64,000 nt of DNA, from assembly GCF_900176475.1 (NCBI RefSeq), contig NZ_FWXX01000001.1, positions 248,001-312,000 of the forward strand, given 5' to 3'. This DNA is from Tropicibacter naphthalenivorans (lineage in GTDB: Bacteria > Pseudomonadota > Alphaproteobacteria > Rhodobacterales > Rhodobacteraceae). The notes beneath the pieces were generated by a model. It did not search any database. It saw only the letters and a list, made by a program, of their open reading frames with translations, and had not been told where the DNA came from. Positions 7,398 through 16,030 of this stretch are shown here, in pieces; the stretch's first letter is position 1, and each line of letters opens with the position of its first letter. The position numbers and the translations under genes were made by a program.

Positions 7398-8645
7398 TTA
7401 CTCTGCAAGGATGGACTGAACCGCCGACAGGAAACTGCGCACCTCGGCGGGGCTATTGTAATGCGCCAGCGAGACGCGCACGCAGTCGGGTTGGCCTAAC
7501 GGGGTCAGGATGTTGCCCGAATAGTGGTCGGCCTTGCGGATGTGGGTGCGGATGCCCGCGTCATTCAGCGCGGCGACGATCTGCGCCGTCGGGACGCTGT
7601 CCGAGTAGAAGGAGACCAGCCCTTCGCGCGCGGGATTGTCTGCGCCGCCGATGATGTGAACGCCCGGCAAATCCGTAAGGCCCGGCAGGTTGTCGATGCC
7701 GCGCAGCATCGCTTGTGTCAGGGCGTGTTCATGCGCGTGGATCGCCTTTGCGGCGGCGGTCAGACGCGCGCGCGGGTCGGTGTCTGTGGTGAGCGTGCCG
7801 CCGAGCCAGTCGAAATAGGCGACCACATCCGAGAAGGTCGCATAGGCGCCGGTGTCGCGGGTGCCCAGTTCCCACTGGCCCGCAGGCGCGCCGGTCAGGG
7901 CGTCGTGGCGCAGCGCGGTCAGCCGGTCAGAGGCCCAGGCGATGCCATACCCGTGCCGCGAGAACACCTTGTAAGGCGAGATGACATAGCCATCGATCCC
8001 CGCCGCGCTGACGTCAATCCCGCCATGGCAAGCGTGCTGGATGCCGTCGACGATGATCAGCGCATTCGGCGCTTTGGCACGGATCGCGGCGGCAATGGCG
8101 GGCAGATCCATCGCCATGCCCGTCACCGGAGATGTGTGCAGGATCGTCGCCACGGCGGTGTCCGGCGTCACGTGCTCGGCGTAGGCCTGCGGCGTCACTT
8201 GCCCCGTGGCGTCGTCATGCGGGACTTGGATGTACTGGCGGCCAGAGACTTCGGCCCAGCGGGTGCAAGCACTGCGCGACGCCGGGTGCTCGACGGTCGA
8301 GCCGAGAACGATCCCCGGCCCCGCCCCCAGACAGGCGTCCTGAATCAGGCGGAACAGCAGCTCTGTGCCGCTTTCGCCAAACAAAACCGCGCCTTCGGAC
8401 GCGTTGAAAAACCGCATCGCATCGGCGCGGGATTTTGTGATCACATCCACCAAAGCGTGCGAAGCGGCGTTGTCGCGCCCTTGGTTGTCAGGGATCGCCG
8501 CAAAGCGCGTGGTCGTCTCGACCACCGATTTCAGCGTCAGCGCGCCGCCCGCGTTTTCGAAAAAGATGCGAGCGCCGGTAAAGGGGCAGCTGTCCACATG
8601 GGCAAAGCGGGCGCGGATCTGGTCCAGCAGGGCGGCGTCAAACAT
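7398..8645 (-). CDS. class V aminotransferase / cysteine desulfurase-like PLP enzyme
   Basis: 415-residue fold-type I PLP enzyme of the class V (NifS/SufS/Csd-like) group. The PLP lysine is K226 in VISPYKVFSRHG, the cofactor aspartate lies in IIVDGIQH (D200) and the ring-stacking histidine in STVEH (H120). The mobile-loop cysteine that defines cysteine desulfurases is not obvious, so the substrate is open and true desulfurase activity is doubtful. Its ATG directly abuts the yacG stop with no gap, suggesting co-translation with yacG and the RNase gene. Confidence 0.85.
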   Translation of the reverse strand: MFDAALLDQIRARFAHVDSCPFTGARIFFENAGGALTLKSVVETTTRFAAIPDNQGRDNAASHALVDVITKSRADAMRFFNASEGAVLFGESGTELLFRLIQDACLGAGPGIVLGSTVEHPASRSACTRWAEVSGRQYIQVPHDDATGQVTPQAYAEHVTPDTAVATILHTSPVTGMAMDLPAIAAAIRAKAPNALIIVDGIQHACHGGIDVSAAGIDGYVISPYKVFSRHGYGIAWASDRLTALRHDALTGAPAGQWELGTRDTGAYATFSDVVAYFDWLGGTLTTDTDPRARLTAAAKAIHAHEHALTQAMLRGIDNLPGLTDLPGVHIIGGADNPAREGLVSFYSDSVPTAQIVAALNDAGIRTHIRKADHYSGNILTPLGQPDCVRVSLAHYNSPAEVRSFLSAVQSILAE

Positions 8646-8843
8646 TCAGTGAGGCTTTCGTTCGGGGTCTTGGCTTAGCGCGTCTTCGACAGCGTCAGCG
8701 GCCTTTTCAAGGTCTTCGGGATCGTTGGACGGAATGGCGTAATCGCCGCCCAGCCACTTGGCCAGATCCACATCCGCGCAGCGTTGCGAGCAAAAGGGGC
8801 GGAATTTCGGATCGGTGTCCTTGGCGCAAATCGGACAGCTCAT
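8646..8843 (-). CDS. yacG: DNA gyrase inhibitor YacG
   Basis: 65-residue zinc-finger protein. The four zinc ligands are C3 and C6 (CPIC) and C18 and C22 (CSQRC), followed by the family-typical DVDLAKWLGGDYAIP. E. coli YacG binds GyrB and blocks DNA binding by gyrase. The ATG overlaps the RNase E/G stop by 4 nt, and the stop abuts the next gene. The maf-rng-yacG order is common in alphaproteobacteria. Confidence 0.94.
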   Translation of the reverse strand: MSCPICAKDTDPKFRPFCSQRCADVDLAKWLGGDYAIPSNDPEDLEKAADAVEDALSQDPERKPH

Positions 8844-9871
8844 AGCAGCGCCTTCAGCGCGATCCGGTCGCGTTTACGTTGCAATTCCAGCAGGCCCAGC
8901 GTGGTCCAACCGGCGACAATCGTCTCTGTCGTCTCGCGTTTCAGCGCCGCTTTGAGCATGGATTCCAGCTGGCGGCGGTCTTTTTTCGGGCAAGGCGCGG
9001 GGTCGATCACGATCTGGCCGCCAAGCCCACGCAGCCGCAGCTGCCGCGGCAAATCGCGCATCGCCGCCATGTTCGCCTTGAGCCCCGCCGCGGGCGAGGT
9101 GTCATTGCCCGTGTTGATGTCGATGGCCACCAGCGCCGAGGTCGGCTCGATGATCATCGTGTAGCCGCCGGGCAGGATCACCCGGTCAAAACTGAGCGCC
9201 TCTAGCGCGTCGGCCACGCCGTGCGTTTCGAAACTGCCGGGTTCCGGGGCGATCTGGGCGGGGTCCGTCCACTCGCGCCACGCCAGCGCGTGGGGGCCAT
9301 CGCCCTCAACCAGCAGCTCGGCCGGACCGTCCGCATCGGCCAAGACATCGCGGGCCAGCGTCGACATCGCCAGAATGTCATCCATCAGGGCGTCGGCCTC
9401 ATCCGGGTCGCAGGACGAGCGCAGGATCAGCCCGGCGTTTTCCGGCAAGGGCACTTCGGCCAGCGCCTCATGGGCAATCTCAAGGATCGCCTCGCGCATG
9501 TCGTCATCCTTGATCTGCCGCGAGACGTTGATGCCGGGCTTTTCCGGCGTCACGATCGCGTAGCGGCTTTTGAACAAAATGCGCTGCGTGACCGGGATCG
9601 CCTTGCCCGGCTCGGCATAGCCAGTGACCTGCACGAGCAGCGACTGACCGGGCTTTAACCCTTTGACCTGCCGCAGAAAAGCGGTGCCGTCGGGGGTCGT
9701 CAGGAACATCCCCCCCTGCCCTTTGACAGGCCGATCCGCCGTGGCGCGGTAGATGGTCCCGGGGCGCGGCAGATCCGCGTCGATCAAGATATCCTCAAGC
9801 TGACCGTCCACCATCAAGGCCGCAGCTTCGCGCCCGTTCCAGTGGTCCAAAGCGATGACATTCCCCTTCAT
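8840..9871 (-). CDS. ribonuclease E/G family protein (short form)
   Basis: 343-residue member of the RNase E/G family, which cleaves single-stranded 5' ends of RNA during rRNA maturation and mRNA decay. The S1-like N-terminal part is reduced. The catalytic region is visible as [11 protein letters not shown] (first metal aspartate) and [17 protein letters not shown] (second aspartate). The long Arg/Pro-rich degradosome scaffold of RNase E and the Zn-link CPxC are absent, so it is closer to RNase G in size. Start ATG overlaps the maf stop by 4 nt. Confidence 0.88.
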   Translation of the reverse strand: MKGNVIALDHWNGREAAALMVDGQLEDILIDADLPRPGTIYRATADRPVKGQGGMFLTTPDGTAFLRQVKGLKPGQSLLVQVTGYAEPGKAIPVTQRILFKSRYAIVTPEKPGINVSRQIKDDDMREAILEIAHEALAEVPLPENAGLILRSSCDPDEADALMDDILAMSTLARDVLADADGPAELLVEGDGPHALAWREWTDPAQIAPEPGSFETHGVADALEALSFDRVILPGGYTMIIEPTSALVAIDINTGNDTSPAAGLKANMAAMRDLPRQLRLRGLGGQIVIDPAPCPKKDRRQLESMLKAALKRETTETIVAGWTTLGLLELQRKRDRIALKALL

Positions 9872-10458
9872 GAGCGGTCCTTATATAGCGGGTAGCCTGC
9901 GGCGATTAACAGGTTGGCGGTCTCTGCCAAGGGCAAACCGACCACGGCGGTAAACGATCCGTTGATCCACGGGATAAAGGCGCTGGCGGGGCCTTGGATC
10001 GCGTAACCGCCTGCTTTGCCTTGCCAATCTCCGCTGTGGAGGTAAGCGTTGAGTTCCTCGTTGGACAGGGTCTTCATCTGGACCTGCGTGACCACGTCGC
10101 GCTGCCAAAGCTGCTCGCCCTTGCGCACGGCGACAGCGGTGATGACGCGGTGGCGCCGCCCCGACAGCATGGTCAGGAACTGCGCCGCCTCTTTTTCATC
10201 GGCAGGTTTGCCAAGGATGCGGCGGCCCAAAGCCACGGTCGTATCGGCAGACAGCACGATTTCGTCCGGGTCAGCCGGGATCGCGCGCGCCTTTTCCGCC
10301 GCCAGACGCACACAATAGGGGCGCGGCAGCTCTCTGGGGTGCGGGTCCTCATTGATGTCGGGCGGGCGGATGTCGGCGGCCACCACGCCAAGCTGCGCAA
10401 GCAATTCGCGGCGGCGCGGGCTGCCAGAGCCAAGGATCAGGCGGGGGATGTCGGTCAT
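9868..10458 (-). CDS. maf: Maf family nucleotide pyrophosphatase
   Basis: 196-residue Maf/YceF/YhdE-type enzyme that hydrolyses non-canonical or modified nucleoside triphosphates (for example dTTP/UTP or m7GTP) to monophosphates. The N-terminal [14 protein letters not shown] and the inner [18 protein letters not shown] are family signatures. The ATG at 10458 puts the glycine loop at the proper distance; a GTG 15 nt upstream is less likely. Coupled to the RNase E/G gene by a 4-nt overlap and about 175 nt downstream of infA. The substrate subtype is not resolved. Confidence 0.92.
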   Translation of the reverse strand: MTDIPRLILGSGSPRRRELLAQLGVVAADIRPPDINEDPHPRELPRPYCVRLAAEKARAIPADPDEIVLSADTTVALGRRILGKPADEKEAAQFLTMLSGRRHRVITAVAVRKGEQLWQRDVVTQVQMKTLSNEELNAYLHSGDWQGKAGGYAIQGPASAFIPWINGSFTAVVGLPLAETANLLIAAGYPLYKDRS

Positions 10459-10635
10459 GGGGCGTCCTGTCACAAGGGTTACCGCCCCTTAACGCTTTGG
10501 CGGCGCGCTGAAAAGGGTGTCGCGTGCGCGGGCCGTGCGGGGATGGCCGCTCTTTGCCTAAAATCTGCGCGATAAAAAGCAAAGCGCCAGGCAATCGCCC
10601 GGCGCTTAACAACGTGATGTGGATCGCGTGTCGCT

Positions 10636-10854
10636 TTACTTAAAGCGGTAGTTGATCCGCCCTTTGGTCAGATCATAAGGCGTCATTTCCACTTGAACCT
10701 TGTCGCCAGCCAGAACACGGATGCGGTTTTTGCGCATCTTGCCTGCCGTGTGTGCGATGATCTCATGGCCGTTTTCAAGCTCGACCCGAAACGTCGCATT
10801 CGGCAGGAGTTCCTTCACGACACCGGGAAATTCGAGCGTATCTTCCTTGGCCAT
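10636..10854 (-). CDS. infA: translation initiation factor IF-1
   Basis: 72-residue S1/OB-fold protein beginning [20 protein letters not shown], with the conserved [21 protein letters not shown] core. IF-1 sits in the ribosomal A site during initiation. Full length. It is separated from the upstream nitrilase gene by 94 bp holding a plausible promoter and a GC-rich leader hairpin, so it is probably transcribed on its own as well as by read-through. Ribosome-binding site AAGGAGAG is just upstream of the ATG. Confidence 0.97.
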   Translation of the reverse strand: MAKEDTLEFPGVVKELLPNATFRVELENGHEIIAHTAGKMRKNRIRVLAGDKVQVEMTPYDLTKGRINYRFK

Positions 10855-10873
10855 GGTCTCTCCTTAGTTGGTC

Positions 10874-10929
10874 GCCCCGCTCAGAGTCGGGGCAGCCAAG
10901 CATATGGGCCTGTTCTACCTAATTTTCAA
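10874..10929 (-). promoter_or_regulatory. candidate infA promoter with 5' leader hairpin
   Basis: Read on the minus strand, TTGAAA (10929-10924) and TATGCT (10904-10899) form a -35/-10 pair with a 19-bp spacer. The hairpin GCCCCG-loop-CGGGGC (10893-10874) would lie at the very 5' end of the transcript, where it could shield the mRNA from decay. Confidence 0.4.
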
Positions 10930-10948
10930 GAGCATTGTGTTAAGATGC

Positions 10949-11833
10949 CTAGCGCAAGCGTGTGGCGGAGACCTTTTGTGCACGTGCGGGCTGTTCGTCC
11001 CAATGTTGGCGGTTCAGGACGACACCGTCGCGGCGGACGTGTTCGACGGCGGCTGGGTCGATTTCGGCGTAGGTCCAGCCGGGTTTGTTCAGGCCGCCTT
11101 CTGCCATCACGCCGGTTGGCGGAAAGCCCGTGTCAGGCGGGCCAAAGACGCCCCCTTGCCCGACGCTTTCGTCGATGACCTCGCTCCAATCTGCGGTGCC
11201 AACAACCGAAGACATGACCGTAACACATTGATTTTCAAGGGAGCGTGCCATCGCCCCGATGCGCACACGCCAATAGCCGGCCAAGGCTTCGGTGACCGAC
11301 GGCACCAGGATCACCTCGGCATCGCTTAGCGCGCGGCCCAGCAAAGGGTATTCGGAATCGTAGCAAATCAGCACGCCGATCCGCCCAAGGCTGGTATCGA
11401 ACAGGCGCAACGGCCCGCCGGACTGCACCCCCCAATCCTCGCGTTCAAAGCGAGTCATGATCTGCTTGTCCTGCACGCCAACCGCGCCCGTCGGGGTAAA
11501 CAAGCTGGCGCGATTCACCGGCAAATCGGGAAAATTGTCATCAAAAACCGGCGCAGAGGCCGAAAGGATGTGAACGTTGTACTTGCTTGCCAAGTCGCTA
11601 TGCAGCGAATCTGCGTCGGGCATCCGGCTTGACACGGCGTCAATACAGGCCTTGAGATCAAGGGAAATATCCCGCCCGGACAAGGTACTTAGCTCCATCG
11701 CCGCGTATTCGGGAAAGACCAAAAGCTCTGCCCCCTGCCCGGCGGCGGAAGACACCCAATCCTCGATCTTTCGCGCGTAATCCTGCCAGCTGCTCAGGTA
11801 TTCAGACGGATATGCTGCGGTGGCGACTTTCAT
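10949..11833 (-). CDS. carbon-nitrogen hydrolase (nitrilase superfamily)
   Basis: 294-residue C-N hydrolase, probably a cytoplasmic amidase or carbamoylase. The triad fits E42 (VFPEYAA), K123 (QDKQIMTRFE) and C157 (LICYDSEYP). Homologues often act on omega-amides or N-carbamoyl compounds, but the substrate cannot be read from the sequence. It closes a tight block (NTF2-like, GNAT, nitrilase) between the phosphatase gene and infA, where I would expect those two to be neighbours. The pairing of GNAT and nitrilase recalls amide processing or a dipeptide-repair pathway, which is only inference. Confidence 0.87.
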   Translation of the reverse strand: MKVATAAYPSEYLSSWQDYARKIEDWVSSAAGQGAELLVFPEYAAMELSTLSGRDISLDLKACIDAVSSRMPDADSLHSDLASKYNVHILSASAPVFDDNFPDLPVNRASLFTPTGAVGVQDKQIMTRFEREDWGVQSGGPLRLFDTSLGRIGVLICYDSEYPLLGRALSDAEVILVPSVTEALAGYWRVRIGAMARSLENQCVTVMSSVVGTADWSEVIDESVGQGGVFGPPDTGFPPTGVMAEGGLNKPGWTYAEIDPAAVEHVRRDGVVLNRQHWDEQPARAQKVSATRLR

Positions 11834-11847
11834 TTATTCAACCTTTT

Positions 11848-12432
11848 TCACGCATCCAGGCGTTTCATCCAAAATTGCAGCGGCTTTTGCGTTGGCGCCT
11901 CTTGCCCCACATCCAACCAAGTAAAGTGGGCGACCGCGCCCTCTAGTGGCGCGTAGCCTCTCTTGCGCCAAAACGGGTCAAGCGGTTGATAAGATGCGGG
12001 TCTCATCGGGTGATCGGCAGGCCGTTGAACCCCGCAAAACGCCGAAAACTGACGGCCCAGCGCGCGGGCATGGGATTCTCTGAGGTCGAAAAACCGGTGA
12101 CCCACGCCGTGGCCGCGATACTCCGGCAGCAAAACCGACTCGGCACAGTAGAAAATCTGCGACAGATCGCGATCCGCTCCGAAAGCCGCGGCGAAGTCGT
12201 CGGCGTGATCCTCCATCGGGGTGCCGGTCGCGGCCCCGACCAGTCGATCCCCGTCAAACGCCCCGACCAGAACCGCGCCTTCGCTGTCACGATAGGTCTG
12301 CAAGTAGTTGCGCTCGTACGAAAAATCGCCGTCATACAAATACGGCCAAGCGCGAAAGACCTCGATTCGCAGGCGCGCAACATCGTCCAATGTCGCCTCT
12401 AGCGCCGCGCCGGTCAGAACCTCGACCCGCAT
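11848..12432 (-). CDS. GNAT family N-acetyltransferase
   Basis: 194-residue Gcn5-related acyltransferase. The acetyl-CoA loop is degenerate, around LLPEYRGHGVGHRFFDLRE (about residues 100-118), with the GHGVG signature in place of RxxGxG/A. The ATG at 12432 overlaps the stop of the preceding gene as TGATG; a GTG directly before it is an alternative. Lies 14 nt before the nitrilase gene, so the two are probably co-translated. The acceptor substrate is unknown. Confidence 0.82.
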   Translation of the reverse strand: MRVEVLTGAALEATLDDVARLRIEVFRAWPYLYDGDFSYERNYLQTYRDSEGAVLVGAFDGDRLVGAATGTPMEDHADDFAAAFGADRDLSQIFYCAESVLLPEYRGHGVGHRFFDLRESHARALGRQFSAFCGVQRPADHPMRPASYQPLDPFWRKRGYAPLEGAVAHFTWLDVGQEAPTQKPLQFWMKRLDA

Positions 12433-12833
12433 CACGAGACCTGTTTGATCCAGTCGCTCAGGTTGTAATAGGTCACCACGCGGCAGATCAGCCCGTCTTT
12501 AAGCGAGAAAAAAGAGCCCGCGGGCAGCTTATATGTCTGCCCATGCGCCTCGGGCAAGCCTTCGTCGGTGGCCTTGTAGGTCCCATTTACGATGAACTCT
12601 GCGGCGCCGCGCGTGTCATCATGGTTACCAAAAATGACCATGTCAGACAGGAATTCACTGTAACAATGGTCCATATGTGCGCAAAATTCCGCGAATTTCG
12701 TCTTGCCGACACGGATTTGACCTTCGTTAACGTGATGTTCGATATCCGTGGACAGGCGCGCCAACATGCCTTCGGTGTCGCCAACGTTGAAGGCATCGAA
12801 ATAGCGCTGAATGATTTCTGGGGCTTGGGGCAT
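12432..12833 (-). CDS. NTF2-like / SnoaL-type small protein
   Basis: 133-residue protein with the NTF2-like (SnoaL) pattern: the N-terminal helix IIQRYFDAFNVGDTEGML, then an alternating sheet, and the conical fold's closing VVTYYNLSDWIKQV at the C-terminus. Such proteins act as small-molecule isomerases, hydrolases or binding proteins. I took the ATG at 12833 because the family starts just before this helix; frames from 12896 add 21 residues that look non-conserved. First gene of the three-gene block inserted before infA. Confidence 0.72.
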   Translation of the reverse strand: MPQAPEIIQRYFDAFNVGDTEGMLARLSTDIEHHVNEGQIRVGKTKFAEFCAHMDHCYSEFLSDMVIFGNHDDTRGAAEFIVNGTYKATDEGLPEAHGQTYKLPAGSFFSLKDGLICRVVTYYNLSDWIKQVS

Positions 12834-12899
12834 GGTTGGTCTCGGTTCGTAAATCATGTTTCGCATAGGGAAATCCGAGAACGCCGTCCGGCGCAAGTC

Positions 12900-13346
12900 C
12901 TAGCTTTCACCCCATTTTTCCCGCAGCTTGTTCATCAGTTGGTCACGGGTCTGACGATAGGCGTTCAGCTTTTGCTCGCGCGTCTCGCCAATGCCGGTCG
13001 GGTCCATGATCGGCCAATATTCGACGGTCAGATGGTAGTAGCGCGTCAGCTCCAGAGCGCGGCGCTGCGACGCAGGGGACAATGTCACGATGACGTCGAA
13101 GCCGGAAAGCGTCTCGCCACTTTCCTCCATTTCCTCAAAGGATCGTGAACGATGCCGAGACAGTTCGACCCCGATTTCCTCACAGACTGCGATGGCGAAA
13201 CCATCAATTTCAAGATCATTAACGACGCCAACGGACTGAACGTAAGTGTCTGTTCCGCATAGGTTTTTCATGATCCCTTCCGCCATAGGCGAACGTACTG
13301 CGTTGTGGTCGCAGCAGAACAAAACCGATTGCGGCAGGTTTCCCAA
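12900..13346 (-). CDS. low-molecular-weight protein-tyrosine phosphatase family
   Basis: 148-residue protein with the LMW-PTP/arsenate reductase fold. The P-loop is C12-D-H-N-A-V-R18-S, a valid CX5R, but with CCDHNAVRSPMAEG instead of the usual CxGNxCRSP. The general-acid aspartate is probably D115 in WPIMDPTGIG. The start appears to be a TTG at 13346, directly after the UPF0262 stop. This gene follows UPF0262 in many Rhodobacterales. Substrate unknown; arsenate reduction is unlikely because the second redox cysteines are not evident. Confidence 0.85.
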   Translation of the reverse strand: MGNLPQSVLFCCDHNAVRSPMAEGIMKNLCGTDTYVQSVGVVNDLEIDGFAIAVCEEIGVELSRHRSRSFEEMEESGETLSGFDVIVTLSPASQRRALELTRYYHLTVEYWPIMDPTGIGETREQKLNAYRQTRDQLMNKLREKWGES

Positions 13347-13348
13347 GC

Positions 13349-13828
13349 TTAGCCCCCGAAGTGCAGCACACAGACCAGAGTAAAGAGCCTGCGCGCCGTG
13401 GCGTCGTCAACCTCTACTTTACCTTCCAGCCGTTCCTGAAGGATTCGCGCGCCTTCGTTGTGAATGCCGCGTCGGGCCATGTCGATCGTCTCGATCTGGC
13501 TCGGAGGAAGCGTTTTCACCGCATCGAAATAGCTTTTGCAAATCTGGAAATAGTCTTTCACGACCTGACGAAACGGGCTGAGGCTTAGGTGAAACTCTGC
13601 CGCTTTTTCGTGCTTTACCGTCATCACATCAAAGACCAAGCGCTTGTCTTTGATCGACAATCCCACATTGTAGGGCCCTGCGGGAACCGGGCGGTCATCG
13701 CGCGGCGGCAATGTAAAGCTGTTTTCCTCCATCAAATCGAACATCGCGACACGGCGCTCTTGTTCGATTTCCGGCGTCGGAGGCGGCAGGTTGGCATCAT
13801 CCAACTCGATATGCGCGATACGTGTCAT
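13349..13828 (-). CDS. UPF0262 family protein
   Basis: 159-residue conserved alphaproteobacterial protein of unknown function. It begins MTRIAHIELDD and contains the family-typical VPAGPYNVGLSIKDKRLVFDV and LSLSPFRQVVKDYFQIC regions; the C-terminus ends LFTLVCVLHFGG. In related genomes it is found between hisD and the phosphatase gene, as here apart from a TetR gene inserted upstream. No enzymatic motif is visible. Confidence 0.9.
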   Translation of the reverse strand: MTRIAHIELDDANLPPPTPEIEQERRVAMFDLMEENSFTLPPRDDRPVPAGPYNVGLSIKDKRLVFDVMTVKHEKAAEFHLSLSPFRQVVKDYFQICKSYFDAVKTLPPSQIETIDMARRGIHNEGARILQERLEGKVEVDDATARRLFTLVCVLHFGG

Positions 13829-13999
13829 GGCGTTTCTTTCGCAGGTGCAGCATTTTTGTAAGCGGGGACGCTCGATTTGGCAATATTGGCCTTTGGTCGT
13901 GGGTCGTCACGTCACCTTGTCAAAGCGTCAAGCCCCAGTGTTGTCCTGTAGACACCATGCCAAGTCCCGCTCAACCGGTCAGAGTTCCTTAACTTCGAT

Positions 14000-14020
14000 G
14001 GTTTACACAGTGTCAAAACC
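14000..14020. promoter_or_regulatory. possible operator of the TetR-family regulator
   Basis: Imperfect inverted repeat GGTTTACAC-A-GTGTCAAAACC, 54 bp upstream of the tetR-type ATG in the divergent gap to UPF0262. Self-regulation from such a site is typical of TetR proteins. The assignment rests on position and symmetry only. Confidence 0.35.
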
Positions 14021-14073
14021 GCCCTTGGCATCACGACAAGCATTCCGACCAAAAACATGCACGGATTGACACC

Positions 14074-14655
14074 ATGTCCAGCGACGAACAAACGACCAAA
14101 ACCAAGATTCTGATCGCAGCGCGGGATCTGCTGGAAGGCGGCCCTTCGCGGAAAATTCGCATGTCTGACATCGCCAAGGCTGCGGGTATCAGCCGCCAAG
14201 CACTGTATTTACACTATGCAAACAGGGCCGAATTGCTTGTCGCCGTGACAAGCTGGGTCGACTCGCAAAGTTTGACGCTTGCCACCGCGCCAGACGGCGC
14301 AAAAACCGGGCGTGCACGACTCATGCAGCTGATCATAGCCTGCGGGAACGCCATTCCACAGACTTACGGCGTTGGGAAAGCCCTCTTGGACATGATCGAC
14401 AGCGACGCCGAAGCGTGTGCCGCCTGGGAAGCTCGCAGCGCAACCCTCCGCGCGCAGAGTGAACAGGCCATTGAGGCGCTCGCGCGCGACGGAGATCTGC
14501 ACGAAACACTGACGATCAAACGGGCAACCGATCTGCTTGGCGCCCTGTTAAGCCTGCGCACATGGGAGCATCTACGCTTGGATTGCGGCTGGACGCAGGC
14601 CGAATATATCACACATATTCAGGACCTTGCCCGTCGCAGTTTGCTTAGCGGTTAA
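14074..14655 (+). CDS. TetR/AcrR family transcriptional regulator
   Basis: 193-residue regulator. The N-terminal helix-turn-helix spans about residues 10-55 (KILIAARDLLEGG...IRMSDIAKAAGISRQALYLHY); the rest is the helical ligand-binding domain. It is the only plus-strand gene in this minus-strand housekeeping series, splitting hisD from UPF0262, and its last 11 nt overlap the hisD 3' end. Its bases look less GC-rich than those of its neighbours, which suits later acquisition. Ligand and targets unknown; autoregulation is likely. Confidence 0.9.
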   Translation: MSSDEQTTKTKILIAARDLLEGGPSRKIRMSDIAKAAGISRQALYLHYANRAELLVAVTSWVDSQSLTLATAPDGAKTGRARLMQLIIACGNAIPQTYGVGKALLDMIDSDAEACAAWEARSATLRAQSEQAIEALARDGDLHETLTIKRATDLLGALLSLRTWEHLRLDCGWTQAEYITHIQDLARRSLLSG

Positions 14656-15946
14656 GCTTTTCCAAGCGGGCCGTCACGCTTAGCCCGTGTGCTTCGAGGC
14701 TTTCGGATTTGGCCAAGGTTTCCGCCGCCGGACCGATAGCGCGCAAGGCATCCGGCGTCATTTTCGCCAATGTCGTCCGTTTGACGAAATCCATGACCGA
14801 CAGGCCAGACGAGAACCGCGCTGAGCGCGCCGTGGGCAACACGTGGTTCGGTCCGCCGACGTAATCGCCGATCGCTTCGGGCGTCCATTGGCCAAGGAAA
14901 ATGGCCCCCGCGTGCGTGCATTTTTCCGACAAAGCGTCCGGATCGGCCACACACAGCTCCAAATGTTCTGGCGCAATGCGGTTCGACAGCGCCGCTGCTT
15001 CGTCCAGATCGCGCACTGTGATCACAGCACCAAAATCTCGCCAGCTGGCCCCCGCAATCGCACGACGTTCCAATGTTTCCAAGCGTTTATCCACCGCACC
15101 GGCCACTGCGCGCCCAAAGGCTGCATCGGTGGTGATGAGCAAGGATTGCGCGCTTTCATCGTGTTCGGCTTGGCTCATCAGGTCCAAAGCCAGCCAATCC
15201 GGGTCATTGTCGGCATCGGCGATCACCAAGATCTCGGACGGGCCGGCGATCATATCGATCCCGACCTTACCGAACACCCGCCGCTTGGCCGCCGCGACAA
15301 AGGCGTTGCCCGGCCCGGTGATCTTATCCACAGGCGCGATCGTCTGTGTGCCATAGGCCAAAGCGGCCACGGCCTGCGCGCCGCCGATCCGGTAAACCTC
15401 GTCCACACCTGCGATTTTCGCGGCCAACAGAATCAACGGATTGACCGCACCGTCGGGCGTCGGCACCGTGATGGCCAACCGCTCGACCCCTGCCACTTTG
15501 GCCGGAATCGCGTTCATCAAAACCGAAGAGGGATAGCTCGCTAGCCCGCCAGGCACATAGAGCCCCGCCGCCGATACCGGCGTCCAGCGCCACCCCAAGG
15601 TCGCGCCATCGGCGTCGGTCCACAGCTGATCCTCCGGCATTTGGCGCACGTGATAGGCGCGGATACGCTCCGCAGCCTGCTCCAGCGCCGCGCGTTCGGC
15701 ATCGGGCACCTGCGCGCAAAAGGCGTCGATTTCCGCGTCGGTAAAGCGCATCCCCTCGGGGTTCAGATCCAAGCGGTCGAATTTAGAGGTCAGCTCCAAC
15801 ACCGCTTCGTCGCCACGTGCGCGCACATCAGCGATGATTTTCGCAACGATATCATCCACATCCGGGCTGTCTTCGCGCTTGGCCGACAGCAGCTCAGCAA
15901 AGGCAGTTTCAAAGTCAGATTGGGTCGTATCGAGAAAGACGGGCAT
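14645..15946 (-). CDS. hisD: histidinol dehydrogenase HisD
   Basis: Catalyses the last two steps of histidine synthesis, L-histidinol to L-histidine, with NAD and zinc. 433 residues, normal length. Conserved blocks: GPGNAFVAAAKRRVFGKVG, IDMIAGPSEILVIAD, SQAEHDESAQS and GGPNHVLPT, which carry the catalytic and zinc-binding residues. The gene sits with murA and DUF2948 rather than with other his genes, as in other Rhodobacterales. Its 3' end overlaps the convergent TetR gene by 11 nt. Confidence 0.96.
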   Translation of the reverse strand: MPVFLDTTQSDFETAFAELLSAKREDSPDVDDIVAKIIADVRARGDEAVLELTSKFDRLDLNPEGMRFTDAEIDAFCAQVPDAERAALEQAAERIRAYHVRQMPEDQLWTDADGATLGWRWTPVSAAGLYVPGGLASYPSSVLMNAIPAKVAGVERLAITVPTPDGAVNPLILLAAKIAGVDEVYRIGGAQAVAALAYGTQTIAPVDKITGPGNAFVAAAKRRVFGKVGIDMIAGPSEILVIADADNDPDWLALDLMSQAEHDESAQSLLITTDAAFGRAVAGAVDKRLETLERRAIAGASWRDFGAVITVRDLDEAAALSNRIAPEHLELCVADPDALSEKCTHAGAIFLGQWTPEAIGDYVGGPNHVLPTARSARFSSGLSVMDFVKRTTLAKMTPDALRAIGPAAETLAKSESLEAHGLSVTARLEKLNR

Positions 15947-16030
15947 GGGCGCTCTCCTGTGGTTGACGCCTTCTAGCGCGGAGGTCGCCCTGCCTCAAGC
16001 GGTTGCGCCGAACCAAATGCCGCCCTCTTG

